Shown here: positions 10,701 to 21,100 of the stretch, in pieces
Layout of the letters: the number at the start of each line of letters is the position of its first letter
Numbering within the stretch: the stretch's first letter is position 1
DNA from: Bugula neritina
Taxonomy: Eukaryota; Bryozoa; Gymnolaemata; Cheilostomatida; Bugulidae
Length of the DNA: 64,000 nt
Reading direction: 5' to 3'
NCBI GenBank assembly: GCA_964035545.1
Contig: OZ037766.1
Coordinates: 33,337,773-33,401,772 of the forward strand
Program-made: the position numbers and the translations under genes
The notes under the pieces: generated by a model
Seen by the model: only the letters and a program-made list of their open reading frames with translations
The model's database searches: none
Told to the model about the DNA's origin: nothing

Positions 10701-13700
10701 GTGCTATACTTACACATGCTATACTTACACATGCTATACCTACACATGCTATACTTACACATGCTATACTTACACCTTTTAAATGTACACATGCTATACT
10801 TACACATGCTATACTTACACCTTTTAAATGTACACCTGTTATACGTACACCTGTTATACGTACACCTGTTATACGTACACCCGTTATACTTACACCTGTT
10901 ATACGTACACATGTTATACTTACACCTGTTATACTTACACCTGTTATACGTACACAAATTAATATCTGTTTAGCTGGTGATCTACAAGGCTAGGATGCAG
11001 CAGACTGAGGAGGCGTGCAGACAGCTGCGTGAGGAGTTGAGTCGTACTAAACAGGAGTGTATGCAGCTGCAGGGTATGAAACAGGGGTTACACCAGAGAC
11101 TTAGTGAACTGCAGCAGGAAATCTTGCAGGTTGCAACATACATACATACGTACAGTGATAGTCTAAAGTGTAATATAATACATACAGTGGTAGTCTAAAG
11201 TGTAATATAATATATACAGTGATAGTCTAAAGTGTAATATAATATATACAGTGATAGTCTAAAGTGTAATATAATATATACAGTGATAGTCTAAAGTGTA
11301 ATATAATATATACAGTGATAGTCTAAAGTGTAATATAATACGTACAGTGATAGTCTAAAGTGTAATATAATAATACATACGTACAGTGATAGTCTAAAGT
11401 GTAATATAATATACACAGTGATAGTCTAAAGTGTAATATAATATATACAGTGATAGTCTAAAGTGTAATATAATACGTACAGTGATAGTCTAAAGTGTAA
11501 TATAATATATACAGTGATAGTCTAATGTGTAATATAATACATACAGTGATAGTCTAAAGTGTAATATAATAATACATACGTACAGTGATAGTCTAAAGTG
11601 TAATATAATATACACAGTGATAGTCTAAAGTGTAATATAATATATACAGTGATAGTCTAAAGTGTAATATAATACGTACAGTGATAGTCTAAAGTGTAAT
11701 ATAATATATACAGTGATAGTCTAATGTGTAATATAATATATACAGCGATAGTCTAAAGTGTAATATAATATATACAGTGATAGTCTAAAGTGTAATATAA
11801 TAATACATATATAGAGTTATAGTCTAAAGTGTAATATAATATATACAGCGATAGTCTAAAGTGTAATATAATATATACAGTGATAGTCTAAAGTGTAATA
11901 TAATACACATAGTGATAGTCTAAAGGTTGCACAATTGACCTCTACAGATGAAGGCACTGAAGCTAAGGTCTGACATGGTAGAGACGGACAGTGAGGAGAC
12001 GGAGAGGCTGAGAGACGAGCTGACGGAGAAGACGACCATGTTGAACAGGATGCATACGGAGCTGGGGCGGAGAGACAAGACTATTGCTCGTCTGGAGGCG
12101 GAGTTACAGCTCCAGTCAACCCACTCCGGTGACGTGAGTCTTTAGTCTGTGTAGTAACCAGGAGTTGTTCTCCCTGTACGCTGGCTATAAGGACAGGCAA
12201 CTCTTGTAGTTGTTCTCTCTGTACACTGGCTATAAGGACAGATAACTCTTGTACTGTAGTTGTTCTCCCTGTACACTGGCTATAAAGACAGATAACTCTT
12301 GTACTGTAGTTGTTCTCTCTGTACACTGGCTATAAGGACAGAGAACTCTTGTACTGTAGTTGTTCTCCCTGTACACTGGCTATAAGGACAGATAACTCTT
12401 GTACTGTAGTTGTTCTCTCTGTACACTGGCTATAAGGACAGAGAACTCTTGTACTGTAGTTGTTCTCCCTGTACACTGGCTATAAGGACAGATAACTCTT
12501 GTAGATAATCAAATCACTGGAGCTTCAACTTTCCACTACCAAATCTAAACTTTCAGACGCTGAGCAGAAGTCAAGTCCGGGTCAAAGTTCAAGCAGCAGT
12601 CCGTCCACAACCCTCTCCCGCAGACTCGATCCTAAGGTACAGCTTTGCGGCATATTCAGCACAATAGTTAGAGTTATCTTTCCTTTATACTCTCAGTTAG
12701 AGTTATCTCTCCTTTATACACTCAGTTAGAGTTACCTCTCCTTTATACTCTCAGTTAGAGTTATCTCTCCTTTATACACTCAGGTAAAGTTATCTCCCCT
12801 TTATACTCTCAGTTAGAGTTATCTCACCTCTTTACTCTCAGTTAGAGTTATCTCTCTTTTATACTCTCAGTTAGAGTTATCTCACCTCTTTACTCTCAGT
12901 TAGAATTGTCTCTCCTTTATACTCTCAGTTAGAGTTATCTGCTCCTGTCGGCGAGGAAATCAAAATGGCGGAGTCAGCTCTTGAGAGTCTGAAATGTTCG
13001 AATCCCGGAAACTCTGTGAACATCGAGTTACTGGAGAACGCGTTTGTTGCCATGGTAACCAGAGTGAAGGAAGCTGGCAAACAGCCAGCCAAACCAACGG
13101 CTGAGGTGAAAGGTCATCAGGTTCTGAGCCGCCCCCCACCTCTGCAGAAGAGAGACTCGACTAAGGTGATGAGTTACTCGGCTAAGAGGTCTCTCTCTAC
13201 AACATTGTAATAGCATGTTATGTAATATAATATAATAGTATGTTATGTAATATAATATAATAGTATGTTATGTAATATAATATAATAGTATGTTATGTAA
13301 TATAATATAATAGTATGTTATGTAATATAATATAATAGTATGTTATGTAATATAATATAATAGTGTGTTATGTAATATAATATAATAGTATGTTATGTAA
13401 TGTAATATAATAGTATGTTATGTAATATAATATAATAGTATGTAATATAATATAATAGTATGTAATATAATATAATAGTATATAATATAATAGTATGTTA
13501 TGTAATATAATATAATAGTATGTTTTGTCAACAGCTGCTGTGTTTCTGCTCCAACTCTGTTACACCTTCTATGAAGACGGTTCAGAAGAAGTTAGGGGAG
13601 ATAACTCTTAGAGATTACAAATCTGCCTTTTCCTCTGGTCATCTCTTAGAAGGGGGCAACTGTATACGTCTGCGGTAAGTATATAATAGTATATCAGAGA

Positions 13701-15207
13701 GTAAGTATATCAGAGAGTAAGTATATCAGAAGGTAAGTATATCAGAGAGTAAGTATATCAGAGAGTAAGTATATCAGAGAGTAAGTATATCAGAGAGTAA
13801 GTATGTCAGAAGGTAAGTATATCAGAGAGTAAGTATATCAGAGAGTAAGTATATCAGAATGTAAGTATATCAGAGAGTAAGTATATCAGAGAGTAAGTAT
13901 ATCAGAGAGTAAGTATATCAGAAGGTAAGTATATCAGAGAGTAAGTATATCAGAGAGTAAGTGTATCAGAGAGTAAGTGTATTAGAAAGTAAGTATATTA
14001 GAAAGTAAGTATATCAGAGAGTAAGTATATCAGAAAGTAAGTATATCAGAGAGTAAGTATATCAGAGAGTAAGTATATCAGAGAGTAAGTATATCAGAGA
14101 GTAAGCATATCAGAGAGTAAGCATATCAGAGAGTAAGTGTATCAGAGAGTAAGTGTATTAGAAAGTAAGTATATTAGAAAGTAAGTATATCAGAGAGTAA
14201 GTATATCAGAAAGTAAGTATATCAGAGAGTAAGTATATCAGAGAGTAAGTATATCAGAGAGTAAGTATGTCAGAAGGTAAGTATATCAGAGAGTAAGTAT
14301 ATCAGAGAGTAAGTATATCAGAATGTAAGTATATCAGAGAGTAAGTATATCAGAGAGTAAGTATATCAGAGAGTAAGTATATCAGAAGGTAAGTATATCA
14401 GAGAGTAAGTATATCAGAGAGTAAGTGTATCAGAGAGTAAGTGTATTAGAAAGTAAGTATATTAGAAAGTAAGTATATCAGAGAGTAAGTATATCAGAAA
14501 GTAAGTATATCAGAGAGTAAGTATATCAGAGAGTAAGTATATCAGAAGGTAAGTATATCAGAGAGTAAGTACATCAGAAAGTAAGTACATCAGAAAGTAA
14601 GTATATCAGAGAGTAAGTATATCAGAAAGTAAGTATATCAGAGAGTAAGTATATCAGAGAGTAAGTATATCAGAGAGTAAGTATATCAGAAAGTAAGTAT
14701 ATCAGAAGGTAAGTATATCAGAAAGTAAGTATATCAGAAGGTAGGTATATCAGAGAGTAAGTATATCAGAAAGTAAGTATATCAGAGAGTAAGTATATCA
14801 GAGAGTAAGTATATCAGAGAGTAAGTGTATCAGAAGGTAAGTATATCAGAAAGTAAGTATATCAGAAGGTAGGTATATCAGAGAGTAAGTATATCAGAGA
14901 GTAAGTATATCAGAGAGTAAGTATATCAGAAAGTAAGTATATTAGAGAGTAAGTATATCAGAGAGTAAGTATATCAGAAAGTAAGTATATCAGAGAGTAA
15001 GTATATCAGAGAGTAAGCGTATCAGATAGTAAGTATGCCAGAGAGTAAGTATATCAGAGAGTAAGTATATAAACTGATTGCAGATACTCATTCAAGGCGC
15101 AGGACCCGGAGTTCGGTACGGTGAAGGAGGAACTGTCGGAGGACACTGACCTCGTACCCGGCTGGGAGGGGAAGGTGATTGGCTGGATTGAGGAGGACTT
15201 GGCATAG
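7706..15207 (+). CDS. DIXDC1: Dixin (CH domain, coiled coil, DIX domain)
   Basis: Dixin is a cytoplasmic positive regulator of Wnt/beta-catenin signalling that joins Dishevelled and Axin through DIX-DIX polymerisation. Twelve coding exons join in frame to 623 residues (human is about 680): 7706-7852, 8217-8373, 8554-8651, 8842-9023, 9493-9623, 10366-10547, 10974-11129, 11948-12133, 12505-12636, 12929-13165, 13535-13674, 15084-15207. Exons 1-3 (residues 1-134) form a calponin-homology domain with [12 protein letters not shown] and the near-invariant [12 protein letters not shown]. Exons 6-9 (about 239-457) are heptad-rich coiled coil. Exons 11-12 (537-623) form the DIX domain, with [12 protein letters not shown] and [11 protein letters not shown]...PGWEGKV. 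The first ATG has an in-frame stop just upstream. Exon 12 ends at 15217 with a donor, so a 3'UTR exon follows. The DIX loop before [10 protein letters not shown] is several residues longer than in vertebrates. Confidence 0.95.
7876..8155. repeat. 19-bp tandem array, dixin intron 1
   Basis: About 15 copies of tatactatgttatacagta fill most of intron 1. Each unit is partly self-complementary (tatac/gtata). Confidence 0.95.
8423..8560 (+). repeat. 32-bp array carrying the exon 3 acceptor, dixin intron 2
   Basis: Four units repeat tgcaggtaaaata. The real acceptor reads tttag|gtaaaataaag, so each unit copies both the AG and the first exon bases. The true exon 3 edge is the last rung of the ladder. 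Confidence 0.9.
9050..9430. repeat. CCCTCT then CCCCCT hexamer array, dixin intron 4
   Basis: About 60 hexamers, first ccctct and then ccccct, are followed by (ct)n and (ta)n. The strand is extremely pyrimidine-biased and could form triplex DNA, with G-rich quadruplex potential on the minus strand. Long Ser-Pro or Leu-Pro frames here are artefacts. Confidence 0.97.
9766..10326. repeat. 18-bp array, dixin intron 5
   Basis: About 31 almost perfect copies of ctccctacctgcttccct. The high identity suggests recent homogenisation. It is open in several frames only because 18 is divisible by three. Confidence 0.97.
10556..10962. repeat. 15-bp array, dixin intron 6
   Basis: Repeats of tacacatgctatact change towards the 3' end into gtacacctgttatac. 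The two variants are arranged in blocks. Confidence 0.95.
11140..11930. repeat. 32-bp array, dixin intron 7
   Basis: About 24 copies with core cagtgatagtctaaagtg followed by taatataata. Some copies carry cgta or a small insertion, and a block of several units is itself repeated (compare 11360-11540 with 11570-11750), a higher-order repeat. Confidence 0.95.
12150..12504 (+). repeat. ~50-bp array ending at the exon 9 acceptor
   Basis: About seven units containing ggacagataactcttgta and ctgtagttgttctccctg. The last partial unit ends cttgtag and serves as the acceptor of exon 9. Earlier units contain the same cttgta...gtag. Confidence 0.9.
12672..12945 (+). repeat. 29-bp array overlapping the start of dixin exon 10
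   Basis: About nine units contain tactctcagttagagttatc. The real acceptor is actctcag at 12928 and the exon opens ttagagttatct, so both the splice site and about 12 coding bases belong to the array. Use of an earlier copy would shift the frame, since 29 is not divisible by three. Confidence 0.93.
13205..13527. repeat. 25-bp array, dixin intron 10
   Basis: About 12 copies with core gttatgtaatataatataat and flanking agtat. A run of shorter units near 13435-13490 lacks the gtta part. Confidence 0.95.
13675..15072 (+). repeat. 16-bp array of splice donors, dixin intron 11
   Basis: Roughly 87 copies of gtaagtatatcagaga start exactly at the exon 11 donor (CG|gtaagtatat). Every unit therefore holds a consensus 5' splice site. 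Variants (agaagg, agaaag, agtgta) are arranged in larger repeated blocks, showing segmental duplication. Confidence 0.97.
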
Positions 15208-15269
15208 TGCCAACTCCGTGAGTCATGCTTGTCTACTTATACATCCTGTCATGTGATATACATATAATT

Positions 15270-15630
15270 ATACTGGTATAATATATATTGTACTGTTATA
15301 ATATATATTATACTGGTATACTATATATTATACTGTTATAATAATTATTATACTGGTATAATATATATTATACTGGTATAATATATATTATACTGTTATA
15401 ATATATATTATGCTGTTATAATATATATTATACTGTTATAATATATATTATACTGTTATAATATATGTTATACTGTTATAATATATATTATGCTGTTATA
15501 ATATATATTATACTGTTATAATATGTATTATACTGTTATAATATATATTATACTGGTATATAATATATATTATGCTGTTATATAATATATATTATGCTGT
15601 TATATAATATATATTATACTGGTATATAAT
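15270..15630. repeat. 20-bp AT array in the dixin 3'UTR intron
   Basis: About 18 copies of tataatatatattatactgt, with tactggtata and tatgctgtta variants. Confidence 0.93.
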
Positions 15631-15719
15631 ATTATACATATTGTGTGATGTACTTCAAATTTTGTTATATGCCCTTTTTCTCTATTTTATTCATTACTTG
15701 TGGTTTATTTACTTCACAG

Positions 15720-16240
15720 CCTGAAGAACCACTACAAACTCTTTGATCTCAACTGCTGCGGGGGGGCTCAACCGCCCTCAAAGTCGGCCAGGGTGACTAC
15801 GCAACCTCAGCTAATGTCAGGACAAATATTTAGTCATTTGGTTATATTTTTCTATTTATTAGTTTGTGTTTTTGTTACCGGGTTATATCTCTGTACAGAT
15901 GTGTGCGATCGTTCTCCTTCTGCTATATTACTGTATTACCATATTACTATATTACCAATATGCTACTATATATTACTGTATAGTACTGTATCATTATTGT
16001 AGATAATTATTTTGTATTCTTCACACTCTTCTTTGTGACAGTCTCGCCATTTCTGATTTGCCTCTGAACAATCTAAAAATATGAATTTTAATATATTTTC
16101 ACTTATTGGTTCAAATTTGTACTGCAGCTAGAAATCTAGATGACTTAGTTTATACATTTTAAATCAAGTAACAACTTGTAATATTATTTTTAATATTTCA
16201 AGACTTGAAACGAAATAAATACCGTAATGTGCTAGCCAAT
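15720..16240 (+). other. DIXDC1: Probable 3'UTR exon of dixin
   Basis: An acceptor (tttacttcacag, ending 15719) pairs with the donor ccgtgagt at 15218, ten bases after the dixin stop. The stop-to-junction distance is short enough not to provoke nonsense-mediated decay. The exon would end near the polyadenylation signal at 16214. Confidence 0.55.
16214..16219 (+). terminator. Polyadenylation signal AATAAA for dixin
   Basis: AATAAA in gaaataaatacc is the only clear plus-strand signal soon after the dixin stop and the proposed 3'UTR exon. Confidence 0.5.
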
Positions 16241-18164
16241 ACTGTGTTCAGTTTGTTCACCCGCCTTGCACACTCTACTATCACATGTCAACTCTCTCAC
16301 TTTACACACTCTACTATCACCTGTCATCTCTCTCACTCACCTGGTTTACATGATATTGTTGCCCAGGATTCTTTTATAACATAGCTTGTAGTGTAGGTAA
16401 AACTAAGTGTCTATTCAGCAGACTATAACAAATATCATTGGCCGTCAAGCCATAGGCCTAACATATGCATTCAGATTATGTTTAGGGGGTGCAGACACAT
16501 CTCTTAGTAAAAGTCAAAGAGCTTGCTTGCTGTTAGCTTCAACTCTGCTACAACCTATGCTTTAACACACTTTGATGCTCCAACTTGGCTGTAAGTACCA
16601 ACTCTGCATTCAGTCTACCACCTCCAACATTAGCTAAGAGTTTGCAATTTGGAAGCCAAGACGAACTGTTAGGAAGAGTATATTGCAGACTGCACTCTCC
16701 CACACCTCACACGTGTACTAGTTTACTCAGTATATACTCATTGAGCAGCTGCCAGCTTGACTTGTCACCACGGAGACAAGATGCTATTCTACACTCATAT
16801 ACTACAGCTATCTATTGTTTGGACCAAACTTACGTGTGAATTACTCCATTTAATGTTTATCCACTTGGCCACGCCAGCTAAAGTGGCCATAAAACAATAA
16901 AACTGATAAATCTAAACTCTTGAAAGATTCTCAAAGGCCGTGTGTCATCGCACCGTGTCATCGGTCGCAGTTCTTAGTTCTGATAAACGAATTTCATTTG
17001 CTTTCAGGTCTTGGGTCTATCATTACTAGTTGGCTCAGAAGTTTAACATATGACAACTATAATATTTACTTTTACACTTTGAATTAAAAAATAAGTCAAA
17101 TATTTATTTAGTTTACTTTTTTTGTATTTTGTTAGGTATAGTAAACTGTTAATTTGCACAACAAAAGTGATTATGCAAGCATCAGTGAGCAAGAAGTAGC
17201 TAATTATTCTGCCCTGAAGGTAACTGGCATCATTTCCATAGCTGTGTATATCTAAGCTGCATCTTTCTATAGTTCATTCATGTTACTTTTCTGAAATAAT
17301 TGCACTCCTATGATGTTATAGAGCACTTATGTCTTGTAGTTGATTTGTGTCACTTAATAACTTAGCATTGTACCAGTTCAATACTGGTTGGTGTATGGGG
17401 AGGGTAAGAGCACCACCCAATAAATACACTTTAGTAAACACTGAGCTTCCCAATAATATTCACTGTGGTACCTTTTCAGTAGAAAATATTTAATATAGAG
17501 ATTTGAAAACAACTAGTAAAAACTATTTTATATATCCATTACTAGTCACATGACTAGAGGCATTATTTATATACAACATGTTTTAATAAAAAAATATTTA
17601 AAATAAACTCTAAATATAGTAAAATTCGTTAATGACATGTTCAGTGTAATGTAACAAATATATAATATTATCATGCACACGCAAATATTATTACAACATA
17701 AAATGTCAAAAACTTAATGACAGTACAAGTCTAAATTTTCTGCTATAAACAAAAACATAAATTGTTTTACAAAGCACTAAACCAGCTTGTGTAGTGAAGC
17801 GTGAGTGAATGTGACAACCAAGTTGGCCGATAGCTCCTTGTGGCTGAAGTTTGTTGAAGGAGTATACAAGTTAGGAGAATATCAAGTGAGCGTCTGTCAT
17901 GCGCTGTCGTATTTCAACTCATTCATGTGTTATTCCTGCTGACTCTAACTTAACAGATCTTGTGCTGACTTTCTCATGAATATCCGAACTATTATTCTTA
18001 CAGCATACAATCATATTATTACTATATTATAATATATTATAACTATACTATAATATATTATTACTATATTATAATATATACCATACCGAATCTAAGTTAA
18101 ATATTCTATACAATATAGCCATCAGAGATATAGTAATACTAACAGGCAGGAAGTTAATGTAACA
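16240..18164. other. Intergenic DNA between the converging dixin and Cdx genes
   Basis: No coding exon or array was recognised. Short open frames here show no conserved motif. The AT-rich part near 17080-17750 should contain the Cdx 3'UTR; tttatt near 17104 would be AATAAA on the minus strand. Confidence 0.5.
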
Positions 18165-21100
18165 TTACAACGAAACTAAAGTATTAGAGCTGCCAGAAAT
18201 GTCAGGATGTGAGATCATTTCCTGTGTGGTAGACTCGGCACACTCACTGGAACTCGGCGAACCTTTAGACTCTGTGTCGGTCACAAACTTCTCGCCCCCT
18301 CCTTTCTTTTTGATAAGTTTTCTTTCCTTAGCTCGTCTGTTTTGAAACCATATTTTTACCTGAAAAATCCAACAGCAATCGACAATCAAAGGGATCCTCT
18401 GGGGGATTTAGTATCAGGGGTCTACTTTTAGGGGGTACTATATTAGGGGGTGCTAAAATCGGTCTGCAATAGATGAGAGGTTACTATTAGGAGCGTATAG
18501 TATAGATGAGAGGTTACTATCAGGAGTGTATAGTATATAGATGGGGGTTGGTATCAGGAGCGTATAGTATAGATGAGGGTTGGTATCAGGAGCGTATAGT
18601 AAAGATGAGGGTTGGTATCAGGAGCGTATAGTATAGATGAGGGTTGGTATCAGGAGTGTATAGTATATAGATGGGGGTTGGTATCAGGAGCGTATAGTAT
18701 AGATGAGGGTTGGTATCAGGAGCGTATAGTATAGATGAGGGTTGGTATCAGGAGCGTATAGTATATAGATGAGGGGTTACCATTAGGAGTGTATAGTATA
18801 GATGGGGGGTTACCATTAGGAGTGTATAGTATATAGATGGGGGTTGGTATCAGGAGCGTATAGTATAGATGAGGGTTGGTATCAGGAGTGTATAGTATAT
18901 AGATGGGGGTTGGTATCAGGAGCGTATAGTATAGATGAGGGTTGGTATCAGGAGCGTATAGTATAGATGAGGGTTGGTATCAGGAGTGTATAGTATATAG
19001 ATGGGGGTTGGTATCAGGAGTGTATAGTATATAGATGGGGGTTGGTATCAGGAGCGTATAGTATAGATGAGGGTTGGTATCAGGAGTGTATAGTATAGAT
19101 GGGGGTTGGTATTAGGAGCGTATAGTATAGATGGGGGTTAGTATCAGGAGTGTAGTAGTCTGTGAATTACCAACAGGAAATGCTGAATCTGTAAACATTT
19201 GAAAGCTGCCACTGCTGCTGCCAGAGCATTATTTCTGGTAGAAATCAGATAATTTTAGCATAAATGATTAATACAAGTAATCATAGTCTTACCACTACAG
19301 TTATACCAAAGATAAGTATGCTGCTGAGAAATTACAGCGGGAAACGGCTAGAACAAAAGCTAGGAAATTAAACACCTTAATAATTGGTTAATTAATTGGC
19401 AGGCAGGCTTAGCAATAAAAAAGTAATAAAAAAGTTGATTATAGATTGCGAAGAGCTGTCTGTTATATCCCTCTGGCAGCAGAAGGTGGAGCAAGGCAGC
19501 AGATGTGGGTGTGTAGAGAGGGTCTGCGTTTATATAACAAAGTCAGCTGTACAGTGGAACACATATACAATGGAACACATATACAATGGAACACATACAC
19601 AATATGTTCACTATAAATGATGCCAAACTACCACTTTTAAGAGTGATGGGTTTTTGTCAAAAGAATATTGATTATTCTTAAACAACAAACTAGAAAGCTG
19701 AATGCTGTCTATACTGACACTAAATTGAGATTTTAATGGTAAAAGAAAATACTCATTTAAATTGAATTTAAATTAATTATGTGCTGAAATTTGATTGCAT
19801 AACATATTTCTTTATTTCAACTACCAAAATTGCGGCAATTACCATATATATTCAAGTTATAATAACAACCACTATTAACAACTTCAACATTAATTAGTGA
19901 ATAGTGTATCAAGTGAAAGAGTTTTACGGAACTTGTCATTCTCAGAGAGGTTAATGTAACTCACCTGTCTTTCGGAGAGGTTGAGGGTAATTGCAAGCTC
20001 AGCCTTGCGTCTTATTGTTATGTAACGACTATAGTGGAATTCCTTTTCTAGTTCCAGTCTCTGGTGGTCGCTGTATACAACTCGGTATTTGTCTTTCGTC
20101 CTAGTCTTACCTGCCAAACATAAGTATAACTATAGTATTACCTGCCAAACATAAGTATAACTATTATAGTAAACTTATAGTATTACATCACATTATATGC
20201 ATTTCTCAAAAGATGACAGAATGGGTTGGATATTAACAGAGATAACCAACTCAGAGATCTATCTAACCTAATATGTACATGTTTATCTTTAATTCTAACC
20301 ACTGATTTACATAAATTGTATTAAATTAAACAATATAGGTAAAAGTATGCTTTGTCAGTAATTTTAAGCTGACCGGGCTTTAAAGCTCAAGATTGTTTTT
20401 TATTTAGTTTAGTTCTTATTTTGGTTATTTTAGTTTTATAATGACTTCTGCTACAAAAAATCTTTCATGTAAAAAATTAAAGTAAAATTCACTCAACTCA
20501 TTTCTATTTTTGTCAGGGCATAACAAAATATTTAGAAATTCTAACTGCGACATGCAAATTACGAAACAAAAGTAATACTGCCTTATATGGTTGTACGTTT
20601 TCACATCTCTAATGTGTTCTAACAGATCATTAACTGAATGACGTCAAGAAAATTATTTGTAATTTATATTTAGCCAACATCTTGATATTGTTATAGATGT
20701 TCCTTTTTATAATGGAGTATTTTGCTATATTATATTATATTATAATATTATGTTATATCATATTATATAATCATATACTATATATTATATGTTAAGTTAT
20801 ATGTTATAGATCACTAGTTCATTTTTGCTTTATGGATTGTTATAATATTATAAAAAAGCTGTCATCCTTGTGGAAGGGTTTTTTTTTTAAATCAAGCTAA
20901 GGATTTATTCAGATGGGGCACAGGAGCAATTATGACTGGATGCTCCTCTTAACATCACCAATGGCCTTTGTCGGGTCCGAACCCATAACTTCGTGTTTAC
21001 TAGGCAAACGCTTTAACCCCTAGACTACGGCTGCGCCCTATAGATTATTATATTATATTATATTATATTATATTATATTATATTATATTATATTATATTA

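Noticed and set aside
20973-21038. A functional tRNA-Thr gene
   Set aside because: The anticodon stem pairs poorly, the acceptor end is missing and an A-tail follows, so it is a SINE head.
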